Shown: positions 28,090-36,946, counted from the stretch's first letter. The stretch is DNA of 64,000 nt from Bacteroidota bacterium (GCA_022564295.1 JADFLR010000006.1:62001-126000), one strand, 5' to 3'. The notes: generated by a model not told the origin, from the letters alone. Translations and numbers: made by a program.

Positions 28090-29271
28090 TTGAGCAGAGC
28101 CATAGTTAGCTTACCCGGCGACGGAATTGGAAAAACAGTTTTACCGGAAGCAATAAAAGTATTAGATTCTGCTGGTTTTGAAGCAGATTACATTCACGGA
28201 GATATTGGTTGGGAATTCTGGTGCAAAGAAGGAAATGCTTTGCCGCAAGGAACAATCGATCTTCTGGAAGAACATAAAATCGGGCTCTTCGGAGCAATAA
28301 CGAGTAAACCCAAAGATGCCGCAGCTAAAGAACTTGATCCGTCTTTGCAAGATAATGGTTTTGTATATTTCAGTCCGATCGTTGGCTTACGGCAGCATTT
28401 CAACCTTGATAAATGTATTCGACCCTGCCGGTCATTTAAAGGTAACCCTCTTAATTTTATAAGAAGAACTGCCGATGGTGGCTTTGAGGAACCTCTGGTT
28501 AATGCAGTAATATTCAGACAAAATACTGAGGGTTTGTATTCAGGAGTTGAATGGACAAATCCGCCAAAGTTGGTGAGAGATGCTCTTGAGACCCATCCTA
28601 AAATGAAAAAGTTTAAAGATGTTCCAAGTGAAGATCTGGCAATTTCAACAAGAATTGTATCAAGAGAAGGTTGCCGCAGAATAATTACCGCAGCGTTTGA
28701 ATATGCAAAGAAATTTGGTTATTCAAATGTTACAGTTTGTGAAAAACCAAATGTGCTTAGAGAAACTTCAGGGATGATGTTTAAAGAAGCAAAAGAGATT
28801 GCTAAAAATTATCCCGAGATTCAATTCTGGGATACAAATATTGATGCACAAATGATGTGGTTGACTAAAAATCCGGAAATTTACGGAGTACTTGTTTCTG
28901 AGAATATGTTTGGTGATATAATCAGTGATGGTTTTGCAGGATTGGTTGGTGGTTTGGGATTCGCATGCAGTGCAAACATTGGCGAAGAAGTAGGAGTGTT
29001 TGAACCGACGCATGGTTCAGCTCCAAAGTATGCGGAATTAAATCCCTCAATAGTGAATCCGATTGCAATGATATTAAGCGCTTGCATGATGCTCGATCAT
29101 ATAGGTGAAACTGAAAGAGCAGCTATGATCAGAAATGCCATTTCAAAAGTTATTGAAGAAGGAAAAGTTAAATCCTACGATATGATGAAACTGCGTGGTG
29201 GTGCTGATGCAATAAATAAAGGTGCTGCAACAACACAACAAATCACGGATGAAGTAATTAAGAATTTGTGA
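28090..29271 (+). CDS. Isocitrate/isopropylmalate-family dehydrogenase, probable isocitrate dehydrogenase
   Basis: 393 residues of the beta-decarboxylating dehydrogenase family. GDGIGKTVLPEA opens the protein, FRQNTEGLYSG is the substrate-phosphate loop region, and LVSENMFGDIISDGFAGLVGG carries the metal-binding aspartates. HGSAPKYAELNPSIVNPIAMI is the cofactor region. The gene is followed by an aconitase and citrate lyase genes, which favours isocitrate as substrate over isopropylmalate. The start is TTG (28090-28092), with GGGAG about eight bases upstream. Coenzyme preference was not deduced. Confidence 0.8.
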   Translation: MSRAIVSLPGDGIGKTVLPEAIKVLDSAGFEADYIHGDIGWEFWCKEGNALPQGTIDLLEEHKIGLFGAITSKPKDAAAKELDPSLQDNGFVYFSPIVGLRQHFNLDKCIRPCRSFKGNPLNFIRRTADGGFEEPLVNAVIFRQNTEGLYSGVEWTNPPKLVRDALETHPKMKKFKDVPSEDLAISTRIVSREGCRRIITAAFEYAKKFGYSNVTVCEKPNVLRETSGMMFKEAKEIAKNYPEIQFWDTNIDAQMMWLTKNPEIYGVLVSENMFGDIISDGFAGLVGGLGFACSANIGEEVGVFEPTHGSAPKYAELNPSIVNPIAMILSACMMLDHIGETERAAMIRNAISKVIEEGKVKSYDMMKLRGGADAINKGAATTQQITDEVIKNL

Positions 29272-29309
29272 AACGTCAATGGTGAAACGTCAATGGTGAA
29301 ATGTCAAAC
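29268..29309. repeat. Three-copy 14-bp tandem repeat
   Basis: Two identical units GTGAAACGTCAATG (29268-29281, 29282-29295) and a third with two or three changes (29296-29309). The first unit contains the TGA stop of the dehydrogenase gene. It may be a replication-slippage array with no evident regulatory role. Confidence 0.8.
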
Positions 29310-29343
29310 GTTAGACTTTTTACATTTGACGAAAGGAAAAATC

Positions 29344-29877
29344 ATGAAAGAAAAAGTAAAAAATATCTGGCCCGAAATAAACTGGATTAAGGATGAAGAA
29401 TTAAAAACCAAAGTCCTTGATTGCTGGATCTATGCAATTGAAAACAGCGTTTTAACTGTTGAAGACCTTGAAGTGATTCCATTCTCACTGTTGATAAAAG
29501 ATTGCAATGTTACTTTTATGAATCACAAACGCACATGCGTTCAGTTATCTGTTGAAATTGCAAAAAAGATGAAGGATAATTTTGGGAATGAAATTCAGAT
29601 TGATATGGATTTACTTATCGCCGGTGCAATTTTAATTGATGTAGGTAAACTTATAGAATACAATAAAGTTGATGGTAAATTAACAACAAGCAAAGCAGGA
29701 AAATTATTAAGGCATCCGTTCAGCGGTGTTGCAATTGCTGATAGATTTGGATTGCCTCACGAAGTACAGCACATTATTGCTTATCACGCAAAGGAAGGTG
29801 ATCTGGCGAAGCGTAGTGTTGAAGCTATTATTGTGCATCATGCTGATTTTGTTTCATTTGAACCATTTAAAGCGTAA
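29344..29877 (+). CDS. HD-superfamily protein with altered HD motif
   Basis: 177 residues from the ATG at 29344, preceded by AAAGG; an upstream in-frame ATG at 29293 falls among the tandem repeats and is rejected. The helical HD fold is recognisable: NHKRTCVQLSVEIAKK (first His), LIAGAILIDVGKLIEY, HPFSGVAIADRFGLP, and AIIVHHADFVSF. The central doublet, normally LHDxGK, reads LIDVGK, so the metal-binding histidine is isoleucine. The protein may be a non-hydrolysing regulator or bind metal differently. It lies between the dehydrogenase and the aconitase genes in one direction. Confidence 0.75.
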   Translation: MKEKVKNIWPEINWIKDEELKTKVLDCWIYAIENSVLTVEDLEVIPFSLLIKDCNVTFMNHKRTCVQLSVEIAKKMKDNFGNEIQIDMDLLIAGAILIDVGKLIEYNKVDGKLTTSKAGKLLRHPFSGVAIADRFGLPHEVQHIIAYHAKEGDLAKRSVEAIIVHHADFVSFEPFKA

Positions 29878-29884
29878 AGCAATA

Positions 29885-29950
29885 GCACGCAGATTACGCT
29901 GATCCGGCTGATCAGCGCAGATCAGTAAAATCTGTGTCATCTGCGTTCTA
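29885..29950. repeat. Interspersed repeat, copy A (CGCAGAT...ATCTGCG)
   Basis: A 66-base segment with inverted ends ACGCAGATTA...and CATCTGCGTT and an inner GATC-rich palindrome (CTGATC...GATCAG). The TCTGTGTCATCTGCGTTCTA end recurs, in inverse orientation, at 34547. It separates the HD-domain and aconitase genes. Confidence 0.7.
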
Positions 29951-29980
29951 TTTTATAAATAACATTTGACGGAGAATAAG

Positions 29981-31969
29981 ATGTCTCAAACATTAATAGA
30001 AAAAATTGCCCAAAAATATGCAGTCGGTTTATCATCCGATCACGATGTTCATGCAGGGGATTATATTATGATACGACCGACTTATGTAATGACACATGAT
30101 AACACCGGAGCAGTAATTCCAAAGTTCAAATCCATCGGTGCAACACAACTCTTTAATCCAAGGCAAGTCGTACATACCTTAGATCACGACATTCAAAACA
30201 AAAGTGAAAAAAATTTAGAAAAGTACAGAAAGATCGAGGCATTTTCAAAAGAAATGGGCGCCGATTTTTATCCTGCCGGTAGAGGAATCGGTCACCAGAT
30301 TATGTGCGAAGAAGGTTATGCCTGGCCGGGTACTATGGTAGTTGCATCCGATAGTCATTCCAATATGTACGGCGGTTTGGGATGTTTGGGAACTCCGATT
30401 GTGCGTACGGATGCAGCAACAATCTGGGCAACGGGCAAAACGTGGTGGAAAGTCCCGCCGATTGCTAAAGTAGAATTTTTGGGCAGCTTGCATAAAGGTG
30501 TAACCGGCAAAGATGTGATTATCGCTTTATGCGGTTATTTCAATAACGATGAAGTTTTAAACCATGCGATTGAATTTATTGGTGAGGGTATAAAACATCT
30601 TTCGCTTAATGAAAGACTTACAATTGCGAATATGACCACAGAATGGGGTGCACTCGCAGGTGTCTATCCTATTGATGAAGTTACTGTTGATTGGTTGAAC
30701 AAAAGAAAGATATTTATTGAAGAAAGAGGTTTGGAAGGTGTTCCTTCTGATGAGGATGGAAAAGGAAAACATCCAAGAATAAATGAAGAAAGTATTTCCG
30801 AATTATGGAAATCCATGGCTTCACCAGAAAATAATATCATCAAAGCAGATGAAGATGCTTTTTATTCGAAAGAAATAATAATTGATCTCTCATCAATTGA
30901 ACCTTATGTATCAGGACCAAACTCGGTAAAGGTTATGACAAAAATTTCCGAGTTGAAAAAGAAAAACATAAAAATAGATAAAGCATATCTCGTTTCCTGC
31001 GTAAACAGCCGAGTTGAAGATATAAAACAAGCCGCGGAAGTTATAAGCGGAAAAAAAGTAGCTGATGGAGTTGAGTTTTACGTTGCTGCTGCATCAAGCG
31101 AAGTACAAACAGAATGTGAAAGACTGGGCTACTGGCAATCTCTTCTTGATGCAGGTGCAAAACCGCTTCCACCGGGATGCGGTCCGTGTATTGGTTTAGG
31201 TGTGGGATTGCTCGAAGATGGTGAAGTAGGAATTTCTGCAACAAACAGAAACTTCAAAGGAAGAATGGGTTCACCGACTGCTAAGGCATATTTGGCTTCC
31301 CCTGCTGTTGTTGCCGCATCTGCTGTTTCCGGTAAGATTGATTATGATTGGCAGAATGAAATTCTATCTATTAAAGGTGAAATTAAAGTGAACACAAAAT
31401 CTGGTGCTGATAAACCAAAGGTAAAAATCCTTGATGGTTTTCCTGAACTGATTGAAGGTGATTTGATATTCTGTCATCAGGATAATCTGAATACAGATGG
31501 AATTTACCCCGGTAAATACACTTACATAGATGACTTCACTCCGGAACAGCAAGCTGAAGTTGTTATGGAAAATTACGATCCTGAATTTAGTATGATTGCA
31601 AAGAAGGGAGACATCATTTCCGGTGGTTTCAATTTTGGAACCGGCAGTTCCCGCGAGCAAGCCGCTACATCACTTAAGTATAAAGGCATTGCTTGTATTA
31701 TCGCCGGATCATTCAGCGAAACATATAAACGGAATGCAATCAACAACGGTTTTTTGGTAATTGAATGCCCGGAACTCATCAACGATTTGAAAAAACAATT
31801 CGGAACTGAAAAATTAACAGTTCAAACAAATAAAAAAATAAGAATAGATTTTAAAAATTCTTCAATCTCTTTTGATGATAAGCAATACTCCATTGATCCT
31901 GTTGGTGAAGCAGCACAGGAGATAATCATTGCCGGTGGGTTGGAGAGTTGGGTGAAAGGTAAACTCTAA
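29981..31969 (+). CDS. Aconitase, homoaconitase (Lys4)-like subtype
   Basis: 662 residues from the ATG at 29981 with GGAG upstream; a TTG five codons earlier is less likely. The dehydratase domain holds PTYVMTHDNTGAV, SDSHSNMYGGLGCLGTPI and TWWKVPPIAKVEFLG, the last typical of Lys4-type homoaconitases. Cluster cysteines are visible in LVSCVNSR and PPGCGPCIGLG. The C-terminal swivel domain (from about 490) contains GSSREQAATSLKYKGI. It should interconvert citrate and isocitrate, or a homologous acid, through a [4Fe-4S] cluster. Placement beside the isocitrate-type dehydrogenase and citrate lyase favours citrate. Confidence 0.85.
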   Translation: MSQTLIEKIAQKYAVGLSSDHDVHAGDYIMIRPTYVMTHDNTGAVIPKFKSIGATQLFNPRQVVHTLDHDIQNKSEKNLEKYRKIEAFSKEMGADFYPAGRGIGHQIMCEEGYAWPGTMVVASDSHSNMYGGLGCLGTPIVRTDAATIWATGKTWWKVPPIAKVEFLGSLHKGVTGKDVIIALCGYFNNDEVLNHAIEFIGEGIKHLSLNERLTIANMTTEWGALAGVYPIDEVTVDWLNKRKIFIEERGLEGVPSDEDGKGKHPRINEESISELWKSMASPENNIIKADEDAFYSKEIIIDLSSIEPYVSGPNSVKVMTKISELKKKNIKIDKAYLVSCVNSRVEDIKQAAEVISGKKVADGVEFYVAAASSEVQTECERLGYWQSLLDAGAKPLPPGCGPCIGLGVGLLEDGEVGISATNRNFKGRMGSPTAKAYLASPAVVAASAVSGKIDYDWQNEILSIKGEIKVNTKSGADKPKVKILDGFPELIEGDLIFCHQDNLNTDGIYPGKYTYIDDFTPEQQAEVVMENYDPEFSMIAKKGDIISGGFNFGTGSSREQAATSLKYKGIACIIAGSFSETYKRNAINNGFLVIECPELINDLKKQFGTEKLTVQTNKKIRIDFKNSSISFDDKQYSIDPVGEAAQEIIIAGGLESWVKGKL

Positions 31970-32040
31970 TTGTTGTATTGCTTGATTGTTTAATTGCTTT
32001 ATGAAATTATTTATAAGATATATACTTAAGTAATAATTCT

Positions 32041-34527
32041 ATGACAGAACCCAAAGAATTTATTAATAAACTTAGAGAAGATATAGAAGATTCTAATGAA
32101 ATTGTCTTAAAATCTTTATCTGGTGCAATTGATAGATTGCAGAAAGCTTTTCCAAGGTATGAAAGTTTTTTAATGGAATTTCTTCAAAATGCAGATGATG
32201 AAAATAGTAGTAGTTTTATAGTTCACCTAAAAGATGACTCTCTCATTATATCTAATGATGGAAATCCATTTTCAGAAAGAAATATTCAAAGTCTATGTTC
32301 AGTCGCCGATTCAGATAAATTATTGGATAATTATATCGGGTATCTTGGGGTGGGCTTCAAGTCAGTATTTCTAATTTCAGATTTAGTCCAAGTATCTTCC
32401 TATCCTTATAATTTTAGTTTTTCTAAGTCTCATTGGGTTAAAAATAAATTCCCTTGGCAAATCACCCCAATTTGGGAAGGTGATTTCATTGAAACTCCTG
32501 ATAATTCCAAAACAAATTATTTTATCAAAATAAAATCTGAATCTTTCATTAAGCAAATTCAACAAGAGTTAACAACCTCTCATATTAATAATCGTATTTT
32601 ATTATTTTTAAAAAATATAAAGTCAATAACTTTTATTGATGATGTAAATAGTAATAAACGTGAATTTAGCAAATCCCTTATAGAAAAAACTGATAATTAT
32701 GCAATTTGGTCAATAACTGAAGGTGAAACATGCGAAAAATGGTTGGTTATAAAAGAAGAATATATAGTGCCAAATGAAGTAAAGAAGGATCAAATAACAA
32801 TCGATTGGGAAAGAGCAGAGGTGAAGGTTCGGGAACTTTCAGCAGTTTTTAAGCTTAATGATTTACATAATATAATTCCTGTATTTAAGGCAACAGCTCA
32901 TATAGGTGTTTTTAGTTTTATTCCACTTAGAGAAGTTGAAAGCGGTCTTAAATTTTTAGTTCAGGGAGATTTCATTACCAATCTTGGCAGAGGTGATATT
33001 GATAGAGATTGTTTATGGAATAACTGGATTGCAAATCAAATATTTAATTTAATAATCAATAAATGTATTCCTATTTTCAAAACAAATGATAAATGGAAAT
33101 ATAATTTTACAAATATTTTATACCCATTTGATCCTTCAACTGGTCATACTCTGTTCATTGAAAAAATACTTAAGCCAATAAAAGCCTTCTTAGAAGAAGA
33201 AGATGTTTTTCTTACAGAGAAAAATGGATATAAGAAAAAAGACAATGTGATTTGGTTAGATGCTGCTTTTATAGATTTATTAACAGACGATGATACCTCT
33301 TTTCTATTCCCTAATAAAAAATTATTAAATAGAAATTGCAATACTTATTTAAATGAATATCAAGATAAAATTTATCCTTCTGAATATAACCCTTTTGCTT
33401 ATGATAAGTTTGGTAAAGAATTGTTTGAATATAAAGCATCATTAAAAGATTCAGACTGGTTTAATAATTTTTATGCCTACATGTTAAAAAAGTATAACAA
33501 ATCTTATTTTCATCAATATTCTCAACATAATGTTAAACACGATTCTTTCTGGAATGATTTAGCTTCAACAAAAAAAGAGTTTATACTAACCGAAGATTTT
33601 TCTCTATCCTCACCCCATAATTCCTACACTAATCCAGATAATTTGGAAATTCCTCCTCTAATTAAAAAGACATTGAAAGTGGTTAACACAAACTTATTAA
33701 TTAACCCTAATTTCGAAGCATTTAAGAAATATTTAATTCACACTCGATTTATTCATAAAAACAAATCAGAATGTTTTAAAAAAATAAATCATCAGTTGAT
33801 CACTAATACTTTATTAGAGAACGAAGCCTTAAAATTAACGGAAGCTGATTGGATTAGTAAAAACGAAGATGAAAAAGTTAAATTTATTCTCGTTCTAATT
33901 TCATTACTTAATAAAATTAAATTTGATGATTACAATTTTTTAACTCTTCCATCCAAATCCGGCACATGGTTAAATCCCAAAGAACTTTTTCTATCCTCAG
34001 AATATGACCCGGAAACTCATCATTTAGAAAAAATTAAAGACGAGGGTTTTTTAGATTTAAGAGTCGAATTCTTGTCTCCTGTTTTCATCACTAAAGCAGA
34101 AACTATTAATAAAAGTCAACTAAGAAAATTTTTTAGAAATTTAGGTGTAGATGACCAAAAAAAAGAAAAAAAATTTACAGAGCGAATAGCAGTCCTTAAG
34201 GTATTAAAATATGAATTAGATGAAGGAAGAATAGCTCGTGAGCTTGGTGGTTCTGAAAAACCCGGTTATGATATAGAATCGACTAATGGATCAATAAAAA
34301 GGTTGATAGAAGTAAAAGGAAGCAGAGATTCAAAACCTAATATTTTTTTGACATCTGGTGAATATACAACATTGTTCAATAATCCAGATAAGTATTATGT
34401 TTATGTTGTTTCCGAAGCAAGTAAATCACCGATAATTCATATTATCCCTGGAAAAAATCTTTTAGAAATAGATGAAACCAATGTGACTTTTGATTTTAAT
34501 AAATGGTATCCTAAAAAACTTAATTGA
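32041..34527 (+). CDS. Sacsin-like GHKL ATPase with C-terminal DUF3883 domain
   Basis: 828 residues. The N-terminal Hsp90/MORC-type ATPase has its N-box ESFLMEFLQNADDE (43-55), G1 ISNDGNPF (70-77) and G2 YIGYLGVGFKSVF (98-110). A long middle (about 250-700) is helical and unrecognised. The C-terminus (about 715-825) is a DUF3883 (NO VEIN-type) domain with GYDIES and LIEVKGSR, the D...E.K pattern of PD-(D/E)XK nuclease folds. Such pairs are common in phage-defence islands, where the ATPase may sense and the nuclease may cleave DNA. Its function here is inferred. It stands alone, breaking the aconitase-prpD gene order, and its codon choice is strongly A+T-rich. Confidence 0.8.
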   Translation: MTEPKEFINKLREDIEDSNEIVLKSLSGAIDRLQKAFPRYESFLMEFLQNADDENSSSFIVHLKDDSLIISNDGNPFSERNIQSLCSVADSDKLLDNYIGYLGVGFKSVFLISDLVQVSSYPYNFSFSKSHWVKNKFPWQITPIWEGDFIETPDNSKTNYFIKIKSESFIKQIQQELTTSHINNRILLFLKNIKSITFIDDVNSNKREFSKSLIEKTDNYAIWSITEGETCEKWLVIKEEYIVPNEVKKDQITIDWERAEVKVRELSAVFKLNDLHNIIPVFKATAHIGVFSFIPLREVESGLKFLVQGDFITNLGRGDIDRDCLWNNWIANQIFNLIINKCIPIFKTNDKWKYNFTNILYPFDPSTGHTLFIEKILKPIKAFLEEEDVFLTEKNGYKKKDNVIWLDAAFIDLLTDDDTSFLFPNKKLLNRNCNTYLNEYQDKIYPSEYNPFAYDKFGKELFEYKASLKDSDWFNNFYAYMLKKYNKSYFHQYSQHNVKHDSFWNDLASTKKEFILTEDFSLSSPHNSYTNPDNLEIPPLIKKTLKVVNTNLLINPNFEAFKKYLIHTRFIHKNKSECFKKINHQLITNTLLENEALKLTEADWISKNEDEKVKFILVLISLLNKIKFDDYNFLTLPSKSGTWLNPKELFLSSEYDPETHHLEKIKDEGFLDLRVEFLSPVFITKAETINKSQLRKFFRNLGVDDQKKEKKFTERIAVLKVLKYELDEGRIARELGGSEKPGYDIESTNGSIKRLIEVKGSRDSKPNIFLTSGEYTTLFNNPDKYYVYVVSEASKSPIIHIIPGKNLLEIDETNVTFDFNKWYPKKLN

Positions 34528-34546
34528 ATAATTTGTAAAACATCAA

Positions 34547-34626
34547 TAGAACGCAGATGACACAGATTATTTATGATCAGTGCAGATCATAATCAATCAT
34601 AACAATCAGCGTTGCATTGTGTTCTC
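34547..34626. repeat. Interspersed repeat, copy B, inverted relative to copy A
   Basis: Begins TAGAACGCAGATGACACAGA, the exact complement of the end of copy A (29931-29953). GATCAG and GATCAT palindromes follow and the segment ends in GCGTTGCATTGTGTTCT. It lies just after the GHKL/DUF3883 gene, so copies A and B bracket the aconitase and that gene as an inverted pair 4.6 kb apart. Confidence 0.7.
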
Positions 34627-34640
34627 ATATAGGATTAAAT

Positions 34641-34742
34641 ATGCAAAAATCAATCTCACGCCAAATAGCAGAATTCGCAATCAAACTTAAGTACGAAGAC
34701 CTACCTGAAGAAGTTATTCACGTAATTACAAATTCTTTATGA
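34641..34742 (+). pseudogene. Duplicated 5' fragment of prpD
   Basis: The first 33 codons of an MmgE/PrpD gene: 66 bases differ from the intact gene start at 35401 at only five positions, all synonymous, and the protein match continues to about residue 30 (KLKYEDLP.EVI). A TGA at 34740-34742 ends it. Its ATG keeps the AGGATTAAAT leader, whereas the intact prpD has no comparable ribosome site. The TGA overlaps the ATG of the ORF6N gene (34739). The synonymous pattern shows it came from a related prpD allele rather than from a very recent tandem copy. Confidence 0.85.
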
Positions 34743-35260
34743 AAGCAAAATCAGTAATACCAACAGAAAATGCAATAAATAAAATCCTTATCATCAGAAA
34801 TCAAAAAGTGATTCTTGATAGAGACCTGGCATTGCTATATAAAGTTGAAACACGCGCATTGAAACAAGCTGTTAAAAGGAATATTAAAAGATTTCCACCT
34901 GATTTTATGTTTGTTCTATTCAAAAAGGAAATTGATCTATTGGTATCACAAAATGTGATACCATCTAAAAGTTACCTTGGTGGTGCAAATCCAATGGCAT
35001 TTACCGAACAAAGTGTTGCAATGCTTTCTTCTGTTCTGAAAAGTGAAAGAGCTATTGAAGTCAATATTCTAATAATGCGGGCTTTTGTAAAACTTCGAGA
35101 AATTATTTCAACACATAAAAAAGTTGAGGAAAAGCTTAAAGAAATTGAAAGCAAACTAAAAGAACACGATGATCAAATTGTTCAGATAATTCAAGTAATA
35201 AATCAACTAATTACGCCGCCTGCTTCTCCCAAAAAGAAAATAGGTTTTAGTATTGATTAA
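34739..35260 (+). CDS. ORF6N-domain (KilA-N-like) protein
   Basis: 173 residues. The ORF6N domain occupies about residues 10-100: IRNQKVILDRDLALLYKVET, VKRNIKRFPPDFMFVL and AFTEQSVAMLSSVLKSERAIEVN, all standard for the family. A C-terminal coiled coil (about 115-150) follows, then a basic tail. The family is shared by phages and Bacteroidota mobile islands; it is thought to bind DNA, but its role is unknown. Its ATG overlaps the TGA of the captured prpD fragment (ATGA), so ribosomes starting on the prpD leader could re-initiate here. Confidence 0.88.
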   Translation: MKAKSVIPTENAINKILIIRNQKVILDRDLALLYKVETRALKQAVKRNIKRFPPDFMFVLFKKEIDLLVSQNVIPSKSYLGGANPMAFTEQSVAMLSSVLKSERAIEVNILIMRAFVKLREIISTHKKVEEKLKEIESKLKEHDDQIVQIIQVINQLITPPASPKKKIGFSID

Positions 35261-35297
35261 TTATAATAAATTGCAGCATAAATGATTTAAAAACTGC

Positions 35298-35345
35298 TAT
35301 CACAAAACGTGATACCATCAAAAATTGGAAATCACAAACTGTGAT
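35298..35345. repeat. Short inverted repeats related to a site inside the ORF6N gene
   Basis: Two palindromes lie between ORF6N and prpD: TATCACAAAACGTGATA (35298-35314) and ATCACAAACTGTGAT (35331-35345). The same pattern TATCACAAAATGTGATA occurs within the ORF6N coding region (34944-34960). In both cases CCATC(T/A)AAAA follows, so the downstream block may be a decayed copy of the ORF6N gene (it would read LLSQNVIPSK). An operator role is another possibility. Confidence 0.6.
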
Positions 35346-35400
35346 GTCCAAACAAGAGAAAAATATTTTAAATAAAAAAACAATTCGACAATAAAATATT

Positions 35401-36834
35401 ATGCAAAAATCAATCTCAAGACAAATAGCAGAATTCGCAATCAAACTTAAATATGAGGACCTACCTTCAGAAGTAATTAATGAAGTAAAAAGATATCTTT
35501 ACGATTCAATCGGATGTGCCTACGGCGGTTATCACACAAAGGATGTTAACATTTTAAGAGATATCTACAAAGATATGGCGGGAAAAGAAGAAGCAACCCT
35601 CATCGGGTTCGGTGATAAAATTCCTGCTGTAAACGCAACTCTTGTTAATTCATTAATGATACGCGCTTTGGATTTCAATGATATCTACTGGAAAGAAGAT
35701 CCATCCCATCCATCTGATATAATTCCCGCTGCATTTTCAGTTGGTGAAATGGTTGACGCATCAATGAAAGAGGTAATTACAGCAATTGTTCTTGCTTACG
35801 AATTTGAACAAAGATTATGTTTGTTCGCAACTCCGGGTGTGCGTGAACGCAAATGGCATCACGCCACATTAACACAGTTTGTTTCTCCGATTGTTGCAGG
35901 AAAACTCTTAGGTTTAAATGAAGATCAAATGGTAAATGCAATTGGAATAAACGGAAGCCATAATCATACAATCGGATGCCCCACAGCAGGTAAATTAACT
36001 ATGATGAAAAACACCGTTGATCCAATGGCAGTACAGAGCGGAGTGTTTGCAGCGTTGATGGCTCAAAAAGGTTATAGCGGAACGGAAGCAGTCTTTGAAG
36101 GGAAAGAAGGATTTATGGATACTTTTCTAGGCTGGAATGCAAAGAATCAAGAAGTGAATTCTGTGCAGATTGAAGGCAGAGATGGATTAAGCAAATGGGG
36201 TTGGAATATTGATGCTTTAGTTAGTGGATTGGGTGAAAGTTATAAAATTATGGAATGCAGTATGAAAACATTTCCTACAGAAGCATTAACTCACACTCAT
36301 CTATCGGCAACATTAAATGTTGTAACAACAAACAACATCAGTTATGATCAGATAGAATCCGTTACATTAACTACGTTGGCACAAGCTTATGATATCCTTT
36401 TCGATCCGCACAAATACAGACCAGAATCCCGTGAGACAGCAGATCACTCACTCCCCTATTGTATTGCCGTAGCTTTGGTTGATCATAAAATTACCACACA
36501 GTCATTCAGTGATGAGAAATTAAAAGACCCGCGAATCTGGGAAGTGATTGATAAAATAAAAGGCGAGCCGTCCGAAGAATTTGAAAAGATGTTCCCGGCA
36601 AAGCAGCCATCAAAAGTTGTTGTAAAAACCAAAGATGGAAAAGAATATTCAGAATATCTTGAATATCCGAAGGGTGATCCAAGAGAACCGATGACGATGG
36701 AAGATCTTGAGAATAAGTTCAATTCATTATCAGCCAAACTGTTAACAGATAGGAGACAAAAAGAAATTAAAGAGATGATATTCAGTTGTGAGAACATGAC
36801 AATAAAAGATTTTATGAATAAATTAATTGTTTAA
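35401..36834 (+). CDS. MmgE/PrpD-family protein (2-methylcitrate dehydratase-like)
   Basis: 477 residues, the usual length of the iron-free PrpD family. RALDFNDIYWKEDPSHPSDI is the active-site region with the conserved D/H and SHPSD motif; GINGSHNHTIGCPTAGKL, MMKNTVDPMA and the C-terminal ADHSLPYCIAVAL are further signatures. PrpD dehydrates 2-methylcitrate and can act on citrate. Citrate lyase genes lie directly downstream, so action on citrate-type acids is likely. No Shine-Dalgarno is visible before the ATG, because the native leader remains with the upstream fragment at 34641. Confidence 0.87.
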   Translation: MQKSISRQIAEFAIKLKYEDLPSEVINEVKRYLYDSIGCAYGGYHTKDVNILRDIYKDMAGKEEATLIGFGDKIPAVNATLVNSLMIRALDFNDIYWKEDPSHPSDIIPAAFSVGEMVDASMKEVITAIVLAYEFEQRLCLFATPGVRERKWHHATLTQFVSPIVAGKLLGLNEDQMVNAIGINGSHNHTIGCPTAGKLTMMKNTVDPMAVQSGVFAALMAQKGYSGTEAVFEGKEGFMDTFLGWNAKNQEVNSVQIEGRDGLSKWGWNIDALVSGLGESYKIMECSMKTFPTEALTHTHLSATLNVVTTNNISYDQIESVTLTTLAQAYDILFDPHKYRPESRETADHSLPYCIAVALVDHKITTQSFSDEKLKDPRIWEVIDKIKGEPSEEFEKMFPAKQPSKVVVKTKDGKEYSEYLEYPKGDPREPMTMEDLENKFNSLSAKLLTDRRQKEIKEMIFSCENMTIKDFMNKLIV

Positions 36835-36842
36835 TTCATTCC

Positions 36843-36922
36843 GTCATTGCGATCCTGACTTTAGTCGGGAGAGGCAATCCATTCAATTAAGATTGCTTCG
36901 TCTCTTTACTCCTCGCAATGAC
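36843..36922. repeat. Palindromic repeat, GTCATTGCGA...TCGCAATGAC
   Basis: An 80-base palindromic element whose ends GTCATTGCGA and TCGCAATGAC are perfect inverted copies, with an inner pair GCAATC/GATTGC. It lies in the gap between prpD and the citDE fusion and may fold in the transcript. It is the GTCAT-ended class also seen elsewhere in the window. Confidence 0.75.
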
Positions 36923-36946
36923 TAATAGTTTACATTTGAGAAAAAT

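Noticed and set aside
29293-29343. Upstream start for the HD-domain gene
   Set aside because: It lies in the tandem-repeat tract, while the ATG at 29344 has an AAAGG site.
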